DNA from: Membranipora membranacea
Taxonomy: Eukaryota; Bryozoa; Gymnolaemata; Cheilostomatida; Membraniporidae
Direction: 5' to 3'
Assembly (NCBI GenBank): GCA_914767715.1
Contig: OU612068.1
Location: forward strand, 9,858,001 to 9,922,000
DNA: 64,000 nt
Shown here: positions 12,601 through 24,500 of the stretch, piece by piece
Layout of the letters: the number at the start of each line of letters is the position of its first letter
Numbering within the stretch: position 1 is the stretch's first letter
Made by a program: the position numbers and the translations under genes
Notes under the pieces: model-generated
The model's input: the letters and a program-made list of their open reading frames with translations, nothing else
Told to the model about the DNA's origin: nothing
Databases searched by the model: none

Positions 12601-15600
12601 ATAGTCAATGCCAAATATTGTGACTCCTAGATTTCATTGAGATCATAGTTGCTGTATGTTGTATGGTGAGATAACTATGGGAATTCCAGACCTTAGTTTC
12701 AAGGTGTCCCATTCTGCCCTTAGTTAGCTTCTTGTATTTATTATTTCAGGTTTGATTGGTAGTTGTACTAACAGTTCTTACGAGGACATGATGAGAGCTG
12801 CCTCTATAGCTAAACAAGCACTTGCTAAGGGTGTCAAGGCTAAGGCAGAGTTTGTAGTGACACCAGGGTCTGAGCAGATCAGAGCTACCATACAGAGAGA
12901 TGAGCTCACATCTGTGTTTGAGGATATCGGTGGTGTTGTGCTGGCTAATGCTTGTGGTCCCTGTATCGGTCAATGGAACAGGTGCTGCTTTCATTAACAA
13001 AATTTATGGGACTTGAGTTCCGGTTACGAAATTGCCCGAATAAAATGGTTAACTTGATTTTATATCTGCTAATATTTTTTTTGTAGTATCATTGAAGAAT
13101 CATCATGCATACAACAGCGTGCGGAACTAAAATTTTAGATTTCATTGGAACTTTCTGCCGTTACGCCATTTTTCCAATGTCCTACTATCAGAAATCTTTT
13201 GGAGGCAATGTTTTTCGTATGTAATATAAAGTAGTCGATCCATGACTTATCTGATATCGGTGAAGTTGAAAACTGCACAAATTTATTGTCAGGCAGTTAC
13301 ATATGATAAAGCTATGTAAGATTTGCATGATGAAAAGTTTTAATGCTCTACTGGGACGAAAGTGAAATTGAAATTTTTCGTATTGCAAATCTTACATTAC
13401 TTCATCATAAGTAATTGCCTGACTATAACATGCATTGATATTTGAGTAGCCCATAAGGGCTGAGTTATACAAGCAGTGACAATTTTTTTACAATTTTCTA
13501 GGAAAGATGTGCAGAAGGGAGAGGCAAATACAATCGTGACATCATACAATCGTAACTTTACTGGACGTAACGACGCTAACCCAGCCACACACGCCTTTGT
13601 GACATCACCAGAACTCACTACTGCCCTGGCTATCGCTGGTGATCTGTCCTTCAACCCGCTCACTGATGAGCTAACAGCCGCTGATGGTCAGTACGAGTTT
13701 TATTCAGTCATTTTTTGGAGGGCATATTAGTGACATCAGCCTCGGAGAACTAGTGACAAACTCGGGAATCCAGCTGCATCATGGGATATAATTTAATACA
13801 CCTTTATGATTGTTGAGTAATATATAGTGATATGTTTGTGATTTAACGTTAGCCCAAAACGACAGCTTGTTCTTCGTTGTTTATTTAATAAGCTCAGAAG
13901 TAGATTTTACAAGTATGAAGTACTTACCGGAGGGGGTCCCGTTATCATGAGAAATATATAATAAAAATATAAGGAAAATCCAGTTATTTTATGTTCTGTT
14001 GTTAATTAAAAATAGGTGTACAATGTTTAAAGGTAAAGTAGCACACTGGTTGTGGTTGATTACACTATAGGGGACGTCCAAAATGATCAAACCTTTCCAT
14101 CTCCTTGAAAAATTATGGTTTTGTGTGTTATCATTAAACTGTCATAAATTATCAATCTGGTGTTAGAACAACACTTCTGCTATCCTTATATTGATTCTTT
14201 CAACAAAACTATTTCAGTTGAGGGTTAATTTATTGTAAATAAAAACTTCTTTTTCTAAAGACAAAAAGAAACCTATGTGACATTTCTTTTTTCATTTATT
14301 TTACACAGGTTCAAAGTTCAAACTAGAGCCACCGACTGGTGATGAGCTGCCATCTAAAGGATTTGACCCTGGAATGGACACCTACCAGCCTCCATCTAAC
14401 TCCGGCGATGTGCATGTCAGCCCATCCAGTGACAGACTGCAGCTTCTCGAACCTTTCAACGCCTGGGACGGAAACGATCTCGAGGATATGAAAGTTCTTA
14501 TCAAGGTGAGAAAAGCAAAGGTCCCTGATGTATTAGCTAACTAACTATACAGCCGTAAAAAAACTTGTACTACAATTCACTGTTATTAAGTTAGTAGGTT
14601 AATTTGTCGCCATTCCAAAAACAATCTATTCCGTATTAAAATGTATGCAAAAAAATTGAAAGGTGTAAAAAAAAGGTTGTGGTTTCTCTTGATAAGAGCA
14701 ACTTTTGCAATTAGGCACACATCACACACACAGAACACTTCAATAAAGACACATTTACTTCTGGGTTGCCAAGGGTAACATGTAGGATTTAAAATTGAGC
14801 CCTGATGTTTGAATTGCTTAATTATTGTCAAACACATAAAAAACAGATGAAAAAATCATCTTTTTCTCAGGAAATACCCATCACAGTTATCAATCACTAG
14901 TGTCCTATGTACATGGGTGACATTCAGTCATGAAACGAGCTGGACCAGGCCAATTTACACACCAACTCTTATCGGTCACAGTGACAGATTAGGTTATCCT
15001 CTCCTTGAACGTACAGTTCAATGAAAGGACAATTTCTATAAATTATTCTTCCTAAAAAATTGCAAAACTTACGTAACAAAGTTTCTGTGTTGACTAGCTT
15101 TTTCATCGTATTTGTAGGCAAAGGGTAAATGTACCACAGATCATATCAGTGCTGCTGGACCATGGTTGAAGTACAGAGGACATTTAGATAACATCTCCAA
15201 CAACTACATGATCACAGCTACCAACGCTGAGAACGGTGAACTAAACAGTGTCAAGAATCAGGTCACATCAGAGTACGCCGGAGTACCAGACACTGCCAGA
15301 TACTACAAGGTATGTATGATCTCCTCAATCACTGCTCTGGGGGGTCTTTCAACGGGAAAAAGAGAATGCTTTACAAGTTATCGCTATCATATCACTCAAA
15401 ATTATCTTTCACTTGGTCTTTCAATTAGACAAATTCGTCCCCAACTCGTTCACTCAGAATGTATTTATATAGTCCCATCGACGACTGAGCGATTTGGGAG
15501 CCAGAGTCTAGCAGGTAGCGCACACTCACTGAGTGAGCGATCAGATTGCGATTTTGGCTGATTCTAATTGAAAGACCCCCTGACCCATAGCTAATGAATT

Positions 15601-18600
15601 ATATACCTTAATATGATAATGACCCATATCTATCTTCATAAATTCAATAGCTATTGGTCAGAGGAATGTTGTGATACTCCTCTTGTATCCTGACGCTATA
15701 TACTGTGCAGGAGTAAAGTATAAGCAGGAAGAAAAGCTTTCACCTTTACTGGCTACAATCACTGCTAGCTAAAATAAAGTCACTGCCAAACTAGCTAAAC
15801 TAAACTCTAGCTGGTAATTGCTCCTCTAGGGTAATACAATATCAAATAAATTATGAGGTGCGAATATTAATAATTAAGAGCAAAGTCATTAAAAAACCTA
15901 AAAACCTTTTGACACATTTCTGAGTTTGAAATTTCTTCAGTCTAAAAATAGATGAATCTTTTTGCACGTGGTTCCAAAATGTGCGAGATCATCAGCTGTT
16001 CTAATATTTGACAGTCATATTAATTCAGTTATTTGCCTCATTTTCTCAGCTGTGATATAAACATGAGTTTTCAGGTCCTGGTTCGGGTGCTAGGGCCAAT
16101 AACCGGAGAGGTTTGGCAGGGAAAATTCATCAGATAAGTCAAAAGAGAGGTGAGCATTGTAGCATTCACCCTAAATGCTTTAAAGATTGTATCATTCCTT
16201 TTTTGGCACCAATGACGCAATGTACAGTGAGTGGCCTGTCTTTCTTGTCCAAGATCCGCTGCGTTGCCAAAAACCTGACATTTATTAGGATAAAGGACAG
16301 AATTATTTCAATTTCACAAAGGACAGGATACCAAATAATCGTGGGAAAAAATTGAGTTTATTGCTATTTATTTCAGCTGATGTTTATCCTGAATCTATCT
16401 CCCCTTAGTGAAATAGCGTATTGTGGTGACTTTCTTTTTGTACATATACTGGTAGATTCCTTTATATCAGCCATTCCTTGTTAAAATCTTAAAAGACGAT
16501 TATTGCCAACTGAATTTAGTTGAAGCGACAAGAGGAATTTCAGTTCTTGTTCAGTCCTAAACACTAAGATCTCTCAAAGAGAGCATTTAGATAGATCGAA
16601 TAATGATATTTGTGGCAGGAGGGTTGCCGTCCAAAATGCACTAAAAATGACATTTTCTGATGTGTTCTATCCCGCTTGTAGATACCATGCATAATGTCAT
16701 TGTCATTCAAACCAATCAAATCAGACTGAGGTAACAACGTGTGCCATAAGGTTTGACACAACGTGGCTACATCCGCGACATCAAAGTTTGGTGGAATTTT
16801 TAGTCCCTGTATATTAAATGCGTTCTGTGATACATTGCTAAAATTTAACATCACCCCAGGAATGTAGTTAAAGTCTTTGCAGATTCTTAAATGTATATGC
16901 ATGAATTCTTGCCCAGACTTTTACCGGATAAACTTGGCCTATCTGGAAAATGAAGCAGTTTCATTTCCTCCTAGGATGGCAGTTTTCGGTATATGGAAGC
17001 ATGGAAGATGGCAGGGAAGGGAATTACTTATTGAATGTTTTCCTCTGCGATGATTTGAACTTCAGAAAGATATTTTCCTCACAGTACGGACGACGGGCTT
17101 TTAAATACAATGAACACACACATACAATGAACACACACATACAATGAACATGGTATTAATGGGAAATAACCTCTGCTATCTCAAATTCTTGATTGTTTTG
17201 TGTTTCTCATTGTTATATTTGGGTTGTTTGAAGGTAGCCCACACATACATGAATCATTGTCAAAGGAATTCTTTTCATGAAATCCTAACACTTTTCTCTC
17301 AGGGGGGGTGGGGTTGGAATTGCGGGCTGTCCGGTTTCGGTGAATTGAATAGTTTCTAATTTGAGTAAACATATCTTGTAGAGATGATTATCCATGTATC
17401 ATAGTCCATTTTTCTTGTAAGTTGAAGCCTTTTCTTCAACATAGTCGTGTTTTATTTGCACATTTACCAATGCATAGTCGCAAAAAGTTTGAATTAAAAA
17501 TGAATGATTGGCACAGGCTAAAAAGTGATATTATCACTATAGGATTTTGCTATATGACTCCATTTTGTTAGCAGATTTATTGTAAGTTAGGACCATGATT
17601 TCAAAGAATATTGATGAATTATTGTATTTCAATCACAAGGCTAGCTGAACTACTAGTTTGATGCACAACTTTTCATGAAAGGACCCATTTGCTAGTCACC
17701 TAATAATAAAGAACCTAGATTGTATTGTTTGCTGTTAGTTGTGAACTTACCCTCTCACCTTGTTATTCCAGGCTCAGGGTATCCCCTGGGTGGCCATGGG
17801 AGATGAGAACTTTGGTGAGGGAAGTTCCAGAGAACACGCTGCCTTGGAACCAAGACATCTCGGTGGTAGAGCTATCATTGTCAAAAGTTTCGCCAGAATT
17901 CACGGTAAGTGGGTACACAATCATATCCTCAAATCATGGTAAAATGTTAATGGAAGTCATGACCCAATGTACAAGGAGTACATATTTAAAGTCATGGTCA
18001 GTTAACAAGTCAGGAAGAAAAAACCATAGAATTACTCTATATGACGTAATAACTAGCGGCAACATATTGTATTTACCAACTTTTTCTTGTTTTTTTACTT
18101 TCTGCAATAGACAGTTTTCTGAGCTCTGATTTAGGCCTCAATTCGGAGTTGCCCTCTCTCCAGTTTGGTAGTTTTAACCCACATTGCATAGGAAAATCGT
18201 GCTGAAAAGAGGGTTATCTTGAAAACCGCTTATAATAGGATAAAAATTATTTTTGATTCAGAATCTGCAACATTGAAAACTCACATGGACATAGTTTAGG
18301 AAATAATTTTAGTATTTGGATAGTCAATTATAGCATTTTCTGCCTGGTTTGCGGACAATTTGGCAGAATTTTTCACAAGTTTCGTCACTAAAATTAAGAT
18401 TTATCAACATTCAAGCCTCCTATGATTTGGAAAACATCCTTGTTTAAACTCTGCTGCTAAATTTATATTGTAGAGACAAATTTGAAGAAGCAGGGAATAT
18501 TGCCGCTGACCTTCAGCGACACAGCTGATTATGATAAGGTACAGCCAGATGATCATGTGTCTCTCGTCGGACTTAAAGATCTATCTCCTGGAAAGGTAAT

Positions 18601-20460
18601 GTACTGCACAAATAGGAACGTGGTTGGCCAACAATTCAAAAAGCGCTGATTGAATAGTAGCAAAATCATAAATACACGTTTCCACTCACGCAAAATACCG
18701 TAAAATAGGCCTCGTACTCTATATTTTCCAACTGTAGGAATATAGAGCAAAGAAGGTTGCTATCCCAAGCTGATTGTGCCATAAATTAATTGATATTTAA
18801 TCTAATTGAAAGATAATTCAAATGCAAATTTCACTTTCGTCAGCTTCAAATTTAAACGCTTAGTTCCTGGTATAAGAGTACACTGCCTAATGTCATGTAT
18901 GTCAATCATAAATCATTATCTTGGCTTTCACTGAAAGTATGATAAAGCAAATAAAAAATGACTGCATTGGTTAGCACGGCAATAATTACAAAACCATACT
19001 TGTATGAAATGAAACTAGAATGAGATCGTATCCGCGTTACGGAGAGAAACCTCTCAATGTCTCTGCTATCCATAAAATTTAACCTAGAATAGTGTTGGAT
19101 CTTTTCATTGTTAAATTCTTGCAGAACTAGCTGCCTGAATTCAATATGCTTTGGTCTGTTGGCAGTTTCCAAGGTGGTCACTTAGAAATATCTCAACCCT
19201 GCTTAGTTTTGTGTTGATTCGGGTCGGGTTTCCATAATAACACCATAGGCCATCGAACAGAAAGTCTCAATGTCACCTCAATTTCTACATTGCGTCATCA
19301 TCATAGCGAATATCATATCTAATCTTTTCCATAATGTGTTGATAAAGTCCCATAGGACCAACAAGGAACTATAGAAAGGTGATAGTTCCTCACATGTTTG
19401 GTGATCTTCTCACACACCTGACCGTCTGTGTAGGAGGAAATCAGACCAAAAATAGACTCAGCCTTCCTGTGTTTTATGATTTGAGGAACTCAATAATAAT
19501 TGACCTACTTTGGCAGATTTCACTTGTGCAACCACACCAATATCACTCTTTCTAATTGTTGGAAATTATCCAACAAGGAAGAAATATGATAACACCTGTT
19601 ATGTTAGGTATGACCATTATATCAGTCCGCACAAACAAACCTTCACGGCAAAGATTGAACCAGGAAACAGTGCGGTTGACCAAAATATACTTTTCCATTT
19701 TGGGTTATTATCTACAAGTGTTGTTTTGGCTTGACAAGGGAATAGATGCCCTCAAGATATACAAACAGTTACATAAGAACGGTAAACGTGCAATAATGTT
19801 GACACTGACAGTGACAATATGATTTTTGGGATGAGGCCAAATTAAATTTGGATATTAGAGTGTACCAGGAAAATCCTCCAACGTCAGTCATGTAAGAAAT
19901 ATAATAATTCTTGTGGAATTAATCAAGAACGTTGAGGCATGGCGTCAGATACAGTTTGGGCTAAAAATTTATGGCGTTATATATGGAAGTTCTAGCTTAG
20001 ATATGAGGGGATCGGTTTTGCAGCCACAAGATATTAGTCATGGATGTGACACAGATCTAGCAGTGACAAATTTAGCCCTACTGACAAGTGAGCCATTGTG
20101 AGGGTACTTTTAATTACAATTTTCAAAAATGTCATACGTCATATCAAAGCCTAGAGATAATTTTCTACTGGCTTTTAATTGCGTCAAAATAGTTTGTTAT
20201 AGAAAGAAAAGTGAGTGCGAAGATTTTTAGGATTCAAAGCGCTCAATTATTAATACGGGAGAACAAATATATATAATACCACGGATCATACTAACTTACA
20301 TATCCTCTACTTTCTGTTTCAGCCTGTGACGTGTGTACTGAAACACAGTAACGGCTCCACAGATGAGATTTCTCTTAATCACTCCATGAACGAATCACAG
20401 ATCGAATGGTTCCATGCCGGCAGCGCCCTCAACAGAATGAAACAGCAGAATGCTGCTTAG
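6615..20460 (+). CDS. ACO2: aconitate hydratase, mitochondrial, 15 coding exons
   Basis: TCA-cycle enzyme converting citrate to isocitrate through cis-aconitate with a [4Fe-4S] cluster in the mitochondrial matrix. Exons: 6615-6656, 8693-8826, 8991-9057, 9282-9566, 10275-10433, 11230-11380, 11794-11993, 12301-12406, 12750-12981, 13502-13686, 14309-14505, 15118-15309, 17772-17904, 18474-18595, 20323-20460. They chain in frame to 780 aa, the length of human ACO2. The first ~40 residues are rich in Arg, Ser and Leu and lack acidic residues, as in a matrix-targeting presequence ([14 protein letters not shown]). Cluster ligands are Cys387 in IGSCTNSS and Cys450/Cys453 in NACGPCIGQ. Other signatures present are [23 protein letters not shown] and [14 protein letters not shown]. 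Exon 2 is taken from the acceptor at 8691-8692 because it alone keeps the frame and gives [12 protein letters not shown] before the conserved FEPN. The ATTAAA at 20503 is a candidate poly(A) signal. Confidence 0.97.
7362..8658 (-). mobile_element. decayed non-LTR retrotransposon (RTE-like LINE), antisense in aconitase intron 1
   Basis: Three overlapping minus-strand frames spell one reverse transcriptase. The first (8652-8395) has [17 protein letters not shown] and NYRGINLLS. The second (8497-8225) has [19 protein letters not shown]. The third (8276-7362) has [13 protein letters not shown] and the catalytic FADDLVL, then a C-terminal region with [11 protein letters not shown] and [10 protein letters not shown]. 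About 30 residues are missing between NLLS and [16 protein letters not shown]. One frameshift follows that block and another falls just before [10 protein letters not shown], so this copy is dead. No endonuclease domain remains, so it is 5'-truncated. An in-frame stop just upstream, near 8660, suggests the element's 5' edge is close to there. The clade call (RTE-like) rests on remembered motif style and is less sure than LINE itself. Confidence 0.9.
10804..10862. repeat. AT microsatellite in aconitase intron 5
   Basis: Imperfect run of alternating A and T with a few interruptions. Low-complexity sequence with no coding content. Confidence 0.85.
15340..15580. mobile_element. MITE-like element in aconitase intron 12
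   Basis: The ends match as inverted repeats of about 13 bp (GGGGGTCTTTCAA at the left, its inverse at 15568-15580). A second inverted pair is perfect over 15 bp: GGTCTTTCAATTAGA at 15415-15429 and its complement at 15563-15577. This nested arrangement suggests a small inverted-repeat transposon, or one inserted next to a partial copy. No clear target-site duplication was found. Confidence 0.5.
17104..17150. repeat. short tandem repeat in aconitase intron 12
   Basis: The motif ATACAATGAACACACAC recurs with a period of about 17 bases, roughly two and a half times. Low-complexity sequence inside the intron. Confidence 0.7.
18110..18443. mobile_element. truncated copy of a long-inverted-repeat MITE in aconitase intron 13
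   Basis: The sequence begins TA-GACAGTTTTCTGAGCTC and follows the element at 50178-50673 through its left inverted repeat and central part. It then stops before the right inverted repeat, about 30 bases before aconitase exon 14 at 18474. See the full copy for structure. Confidence 0.8.
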
Positions 20461-21559
20461 GGGAAACTAATTATTTTACGTTTTTTTGCTATGCTGCCAA
20501 AAATTAAAACTTTAGGAAATTTTATCACATCAAAGTTTTATTTTGAAACTCGCCATGAATTTTTTTATTGAAGATCAGACAAATTTCAAAACCCCAAACT
20601 AAATCAACAGTCGTAAGCTTTCATTAAAATTAATTCAACATATTATTTCCAAGCAGGGCTATCTATCATCAAGTTATATTTGACAAATTTCGATGGTATG
20701 ACATATCATGTAATATCATATCGTATAATTTTGATGGCTTTTTATCATGGCCTTACTATAAGCTATTGGACGGACAGTTACTGGTTTCCAAACTCCCAAC
20801 TACATGCCAGGGAGGTTTTCATATGATGGCGTTGTGTTGTATGTGTGGTGCTGATTTAGATAGCCAAATTAGCGAACATAGCTAAACTGAACTGAAATTA
20901 TATTATTTATCGTTATATTTTCCCCAGTTGGAAGTAATAATAAAAGGAAGGAATAAAGGAAGTCAAGAAATATAAAACCGACCAATCAAATCAGTCGAAA
21001 TATCAAAACATCCTCATCGAGCTGCTTCAAATTGCTGTTGATATTCTGAACACCAAAAACTACAGAATTAAGAGCCAAAATTAGTGTCCTCAAGGTGACA
21101 TCTGTGCAACGCTTAGCAGCGTCCTAGCTTGTGTCGCTGTGTGTGCAAGATAATTATAATGTTCCTGAGATTCCATGACCCTATCCAAAGCTTGTCGACT
21201 GGCGCCATGTAATCTTCAGTTTCCCTAAACATTAACAATCAGCTGATCAACAATTTTATGCACACTTTGGTAACCAAAATTAAATACCTGGCTCGGCGTC
21301 AAAAATACAAGGGTTTGATGAGACATTGACAACGAATGGCAATTTAATAAGATGGTGTTGCTTGATTTGTCAAAGTAATATGGTCCTTATTGTTCATTGC
21401 CACTTCCCTCCTATCTGATGATATTATGGACACATTTGACGTAACAGATCTTCCAACTTAGGCATACACTGTAAGTGTGCCTTGTCATCACATCGTGTCA
21501 TCACATCGAAGACAAATTCCTTCAAAGACGGATGTGGTTAAGCAAACTATTTAGAAGAG
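20461..21559. other. intergenic: aconitase 3' UTR and channel 5' region
   Basis: Holds the aconitase 3' UTR (candidate ATTAAA at 20503, AATAAA at 20952) and presumably the promoter of the first channel exon. No coding exon is visible. Confidence 0.5.
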
Positions 21560-24500
21560 ATGGCACAGCTGAATGTCGCATTTGACATTGAGGATGGCAC
21601 AAGGATGAAGAAGAAAGCTGGAAATTCGACTATATCTATAGCCATTATATCTCCAGAAAATGAAAATATAGCGTAAGTATCTCAGGTTCTATTATGATAA
21701 AGCTGCTCTGGGCCCTTGTGATAACAATGATCTAAAAACCTGACCACAGAAGGGTGAATTATTTTTAAAACTGCGCCTATGCGTGGGTAAGAATCCTGAT
21801 GAGTTATCAGTTCATTATCATGTAATAGGGATAAAGAGATATGTGGTTAAACTGTAGGCTTAGGTTGTAGTGGTGATGACTTAAATTAACTCAATTCACC
21901 AAAAAGTCAGATTTCTTGTCTGTTATTTACTGACAAGTCAAGTCAAGATCTGTTTTATTGTCAACAAATTTGTTTTACGAGGTCAACGGCTGACAGTGAC
22001 CTGGCAACAATCTGGCAGAGGGGCCTTTTAATTATTTGTAAAGTCGATTAGGCTGGTTCTTGATAACATTGATTACATATTCTGTTAGGCTGTAAGTATG
22101 ATTGGAAATGAAGGGTGTACCCTAGAGGAGTTGAGGATTAGCAGGTGGAAAAGATAACCTTTGTTACCTTATTACATCATGCAAACTTTGTTAGCAAAAA
22201 TTGGTGGTGGCCAACATTATGTCACCCTAAAACTGGATTTAAACCAAACTCCTGCTAATATTTTCTCCCTTAGTATATGCTGGTTTATCAAAAATCACTT
22301 GATTGTTGGTATAAGGATGTCGTGTGCGGATATTGAAATTATTTCCTCTTGAATAAACATAAGGCAACTCCTGTTAAATTTCCCTGAGACTTTTCAGAGA
22401 CAACAAACAAATTGAGAAATATAAATAATGACTAAAGAATAGTAAACATACATTAGGAATTACTTACAGCTATTAAATGTTTAGCAAAGGCCATGACCAA
22501 TTACGTAATTGTCTAATCCGTGTTACTAATTATATACCATAAATGTATACACAGATATAATTATAACTAATATTTGCTCCGCTAAGTAAGTGCTTAATAT
22601 TCGCCATATGCTCTTAAATGCTATTAAGTTGCAGACATCAAGTGAAATATCCTTAAAATATATACCGCCTTTGGGGAGAAATTTAAAAAACAAATAATAG
22701 TTGCCAATAAAACCTCATCTTTAATCGAATGGCGAGCTTGGTAGACTGTTGTTCACGGAATCAATTTCATCCCGTATAAAAGCGTGTTGAGAGAAACTTT
22801 ATTGTCTATGAATCTGCTATTCTCTAGATCACAACTTATGGCTAGAATGAGTGCCATAAGATGTGAGCAGAAAAAACTGCTCCGTATGCAAATGAGAAGA
22901 GCTAAAAGGTAAGTGCTATTTTAGCTTCTTCCCCATCAGTTTCACTGTGTATACCGGTACTTCAACATAGTGAATACTGAATATAACTTTCTATTTTCTC
23001 CCGCTCTCTAATGCTATTGGATTGGTGTCCAGGTTTCTATAATTCCTATCCCTGAGGTTGTTTCTGGCTGATGTTGTTTTTTATGCTGCTAGAAGTCTGT
23101 CATCAAGTTGGCTCAAAGCTTATGACAAACTTGCTCAAGGATCTATTGTACGAGTTTCCTGATGGATATAGTCTATAATTTATTAGTTTTAAATGAGTTT
23201 GGACAGGACATTTCTGTTTGTCGATCCAGGTGATGTGTGACCGTGACAATTGATCTCAATAATTGATAGTGTTATTGTTGGGTTAATCTATGTATATACC
23301 ATCAATTAAAACTCATTGTCTGAACTTAAATTGAGATCATTAAAATTGCAAATAGTTATCAAATGTCGGCTCATTCCTAATTCCTGGTCCCATCAACACA
23401 TCATCACCTGGTGAGATGTGGGACACTGGTGTTTAGATTGTCACAACATTTATCAACCATCCATCCAACATCTTCCAATTATTCATTTGTCCCTCCATCG
23501 GTAGACTGAGCCCCCAAGACTTTTGCCCCTCGCCCGACGGCCCCCTGGCCCCCGGCGAAGGGGGTTGCTCTTTTGAGAGTTATATTGCGCAGTCTTTAGT
23601 CAATTGGCGAACTGGATGCATGAATAAACCAAAATTGTTTCAAACCCTTCCAGGACCATTTCCTACTATCCTAAGCATTCATCGTGTAGGCCTAGTAGTA
23701 CATTCAGTCAGCGTATTTTTCACTCTTTCTATCTAAAAATTATTTTTACTCACCTTTCTCACCTAGTCCGCCGTGTTCCGGGATGGGTGGCGGTTCTGCA
23801 GGGCACCAAGTTCTATTAGAGAAAGTCATCTGATTCTTTTATCAACATTTATTTTTACAGCCTACAAAAATTGTAGTTGTCTGCTCTTATTCACATGTGC
23901 AGACATCAACCAATGAGGAGGATTTCCCTGCCTTTTTAAACCTTTTTTTACCTCATGGAAGTTCAAGGCCTCCTTTTTCATGAAATATCAACCTCAAAGA
24001 TGACTGGAAATATTCAGGTGATTTTTTGTTGTTGAGACTCACATTAGCCAATGTGTTGGCTAGATTCACATTGTATTATCTGCCTTCTGAAGTATATGGT
24101 TGTAAAATATGGTAGCTTAGTGGTCTATATAGTAATACACCACCATACCACTTTCCACCTCAGTTTTGGAAATCATCATCAATCTATCCATCTCTTTATC
24201 ATTATCTATCTATGACTATCAGTTAGTATGATCAATCATCAGACTCTTGGCTTGCAGTTGCGGCCTAGTAAGTTAGTACCATAGAGTTATCCCTCTATGG
24301 TTAGTACCAACCTACCTAGCTGTCACCAGATGATGTGTGTGATGATGTGTGTATATGTCACTACTATCTATGTCAATATGTGAGTGATGGCTCTCATGGG
24401 ACTGGTTGGTTGGGTTGGTAAAGCTATGAGCCAGCACATCTTTCATTGGTTGGCTCATCCATGTCTTGTTTGTCGCCTATCTATCTACTATGTAGTAAAG

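Noticed and set aside
15166-15561. Plus-strand frame of 131 codons as an independent gene
   Set aside because: Its first part is aconitase exon 12 and the rest is intron and MITE sequence read through.
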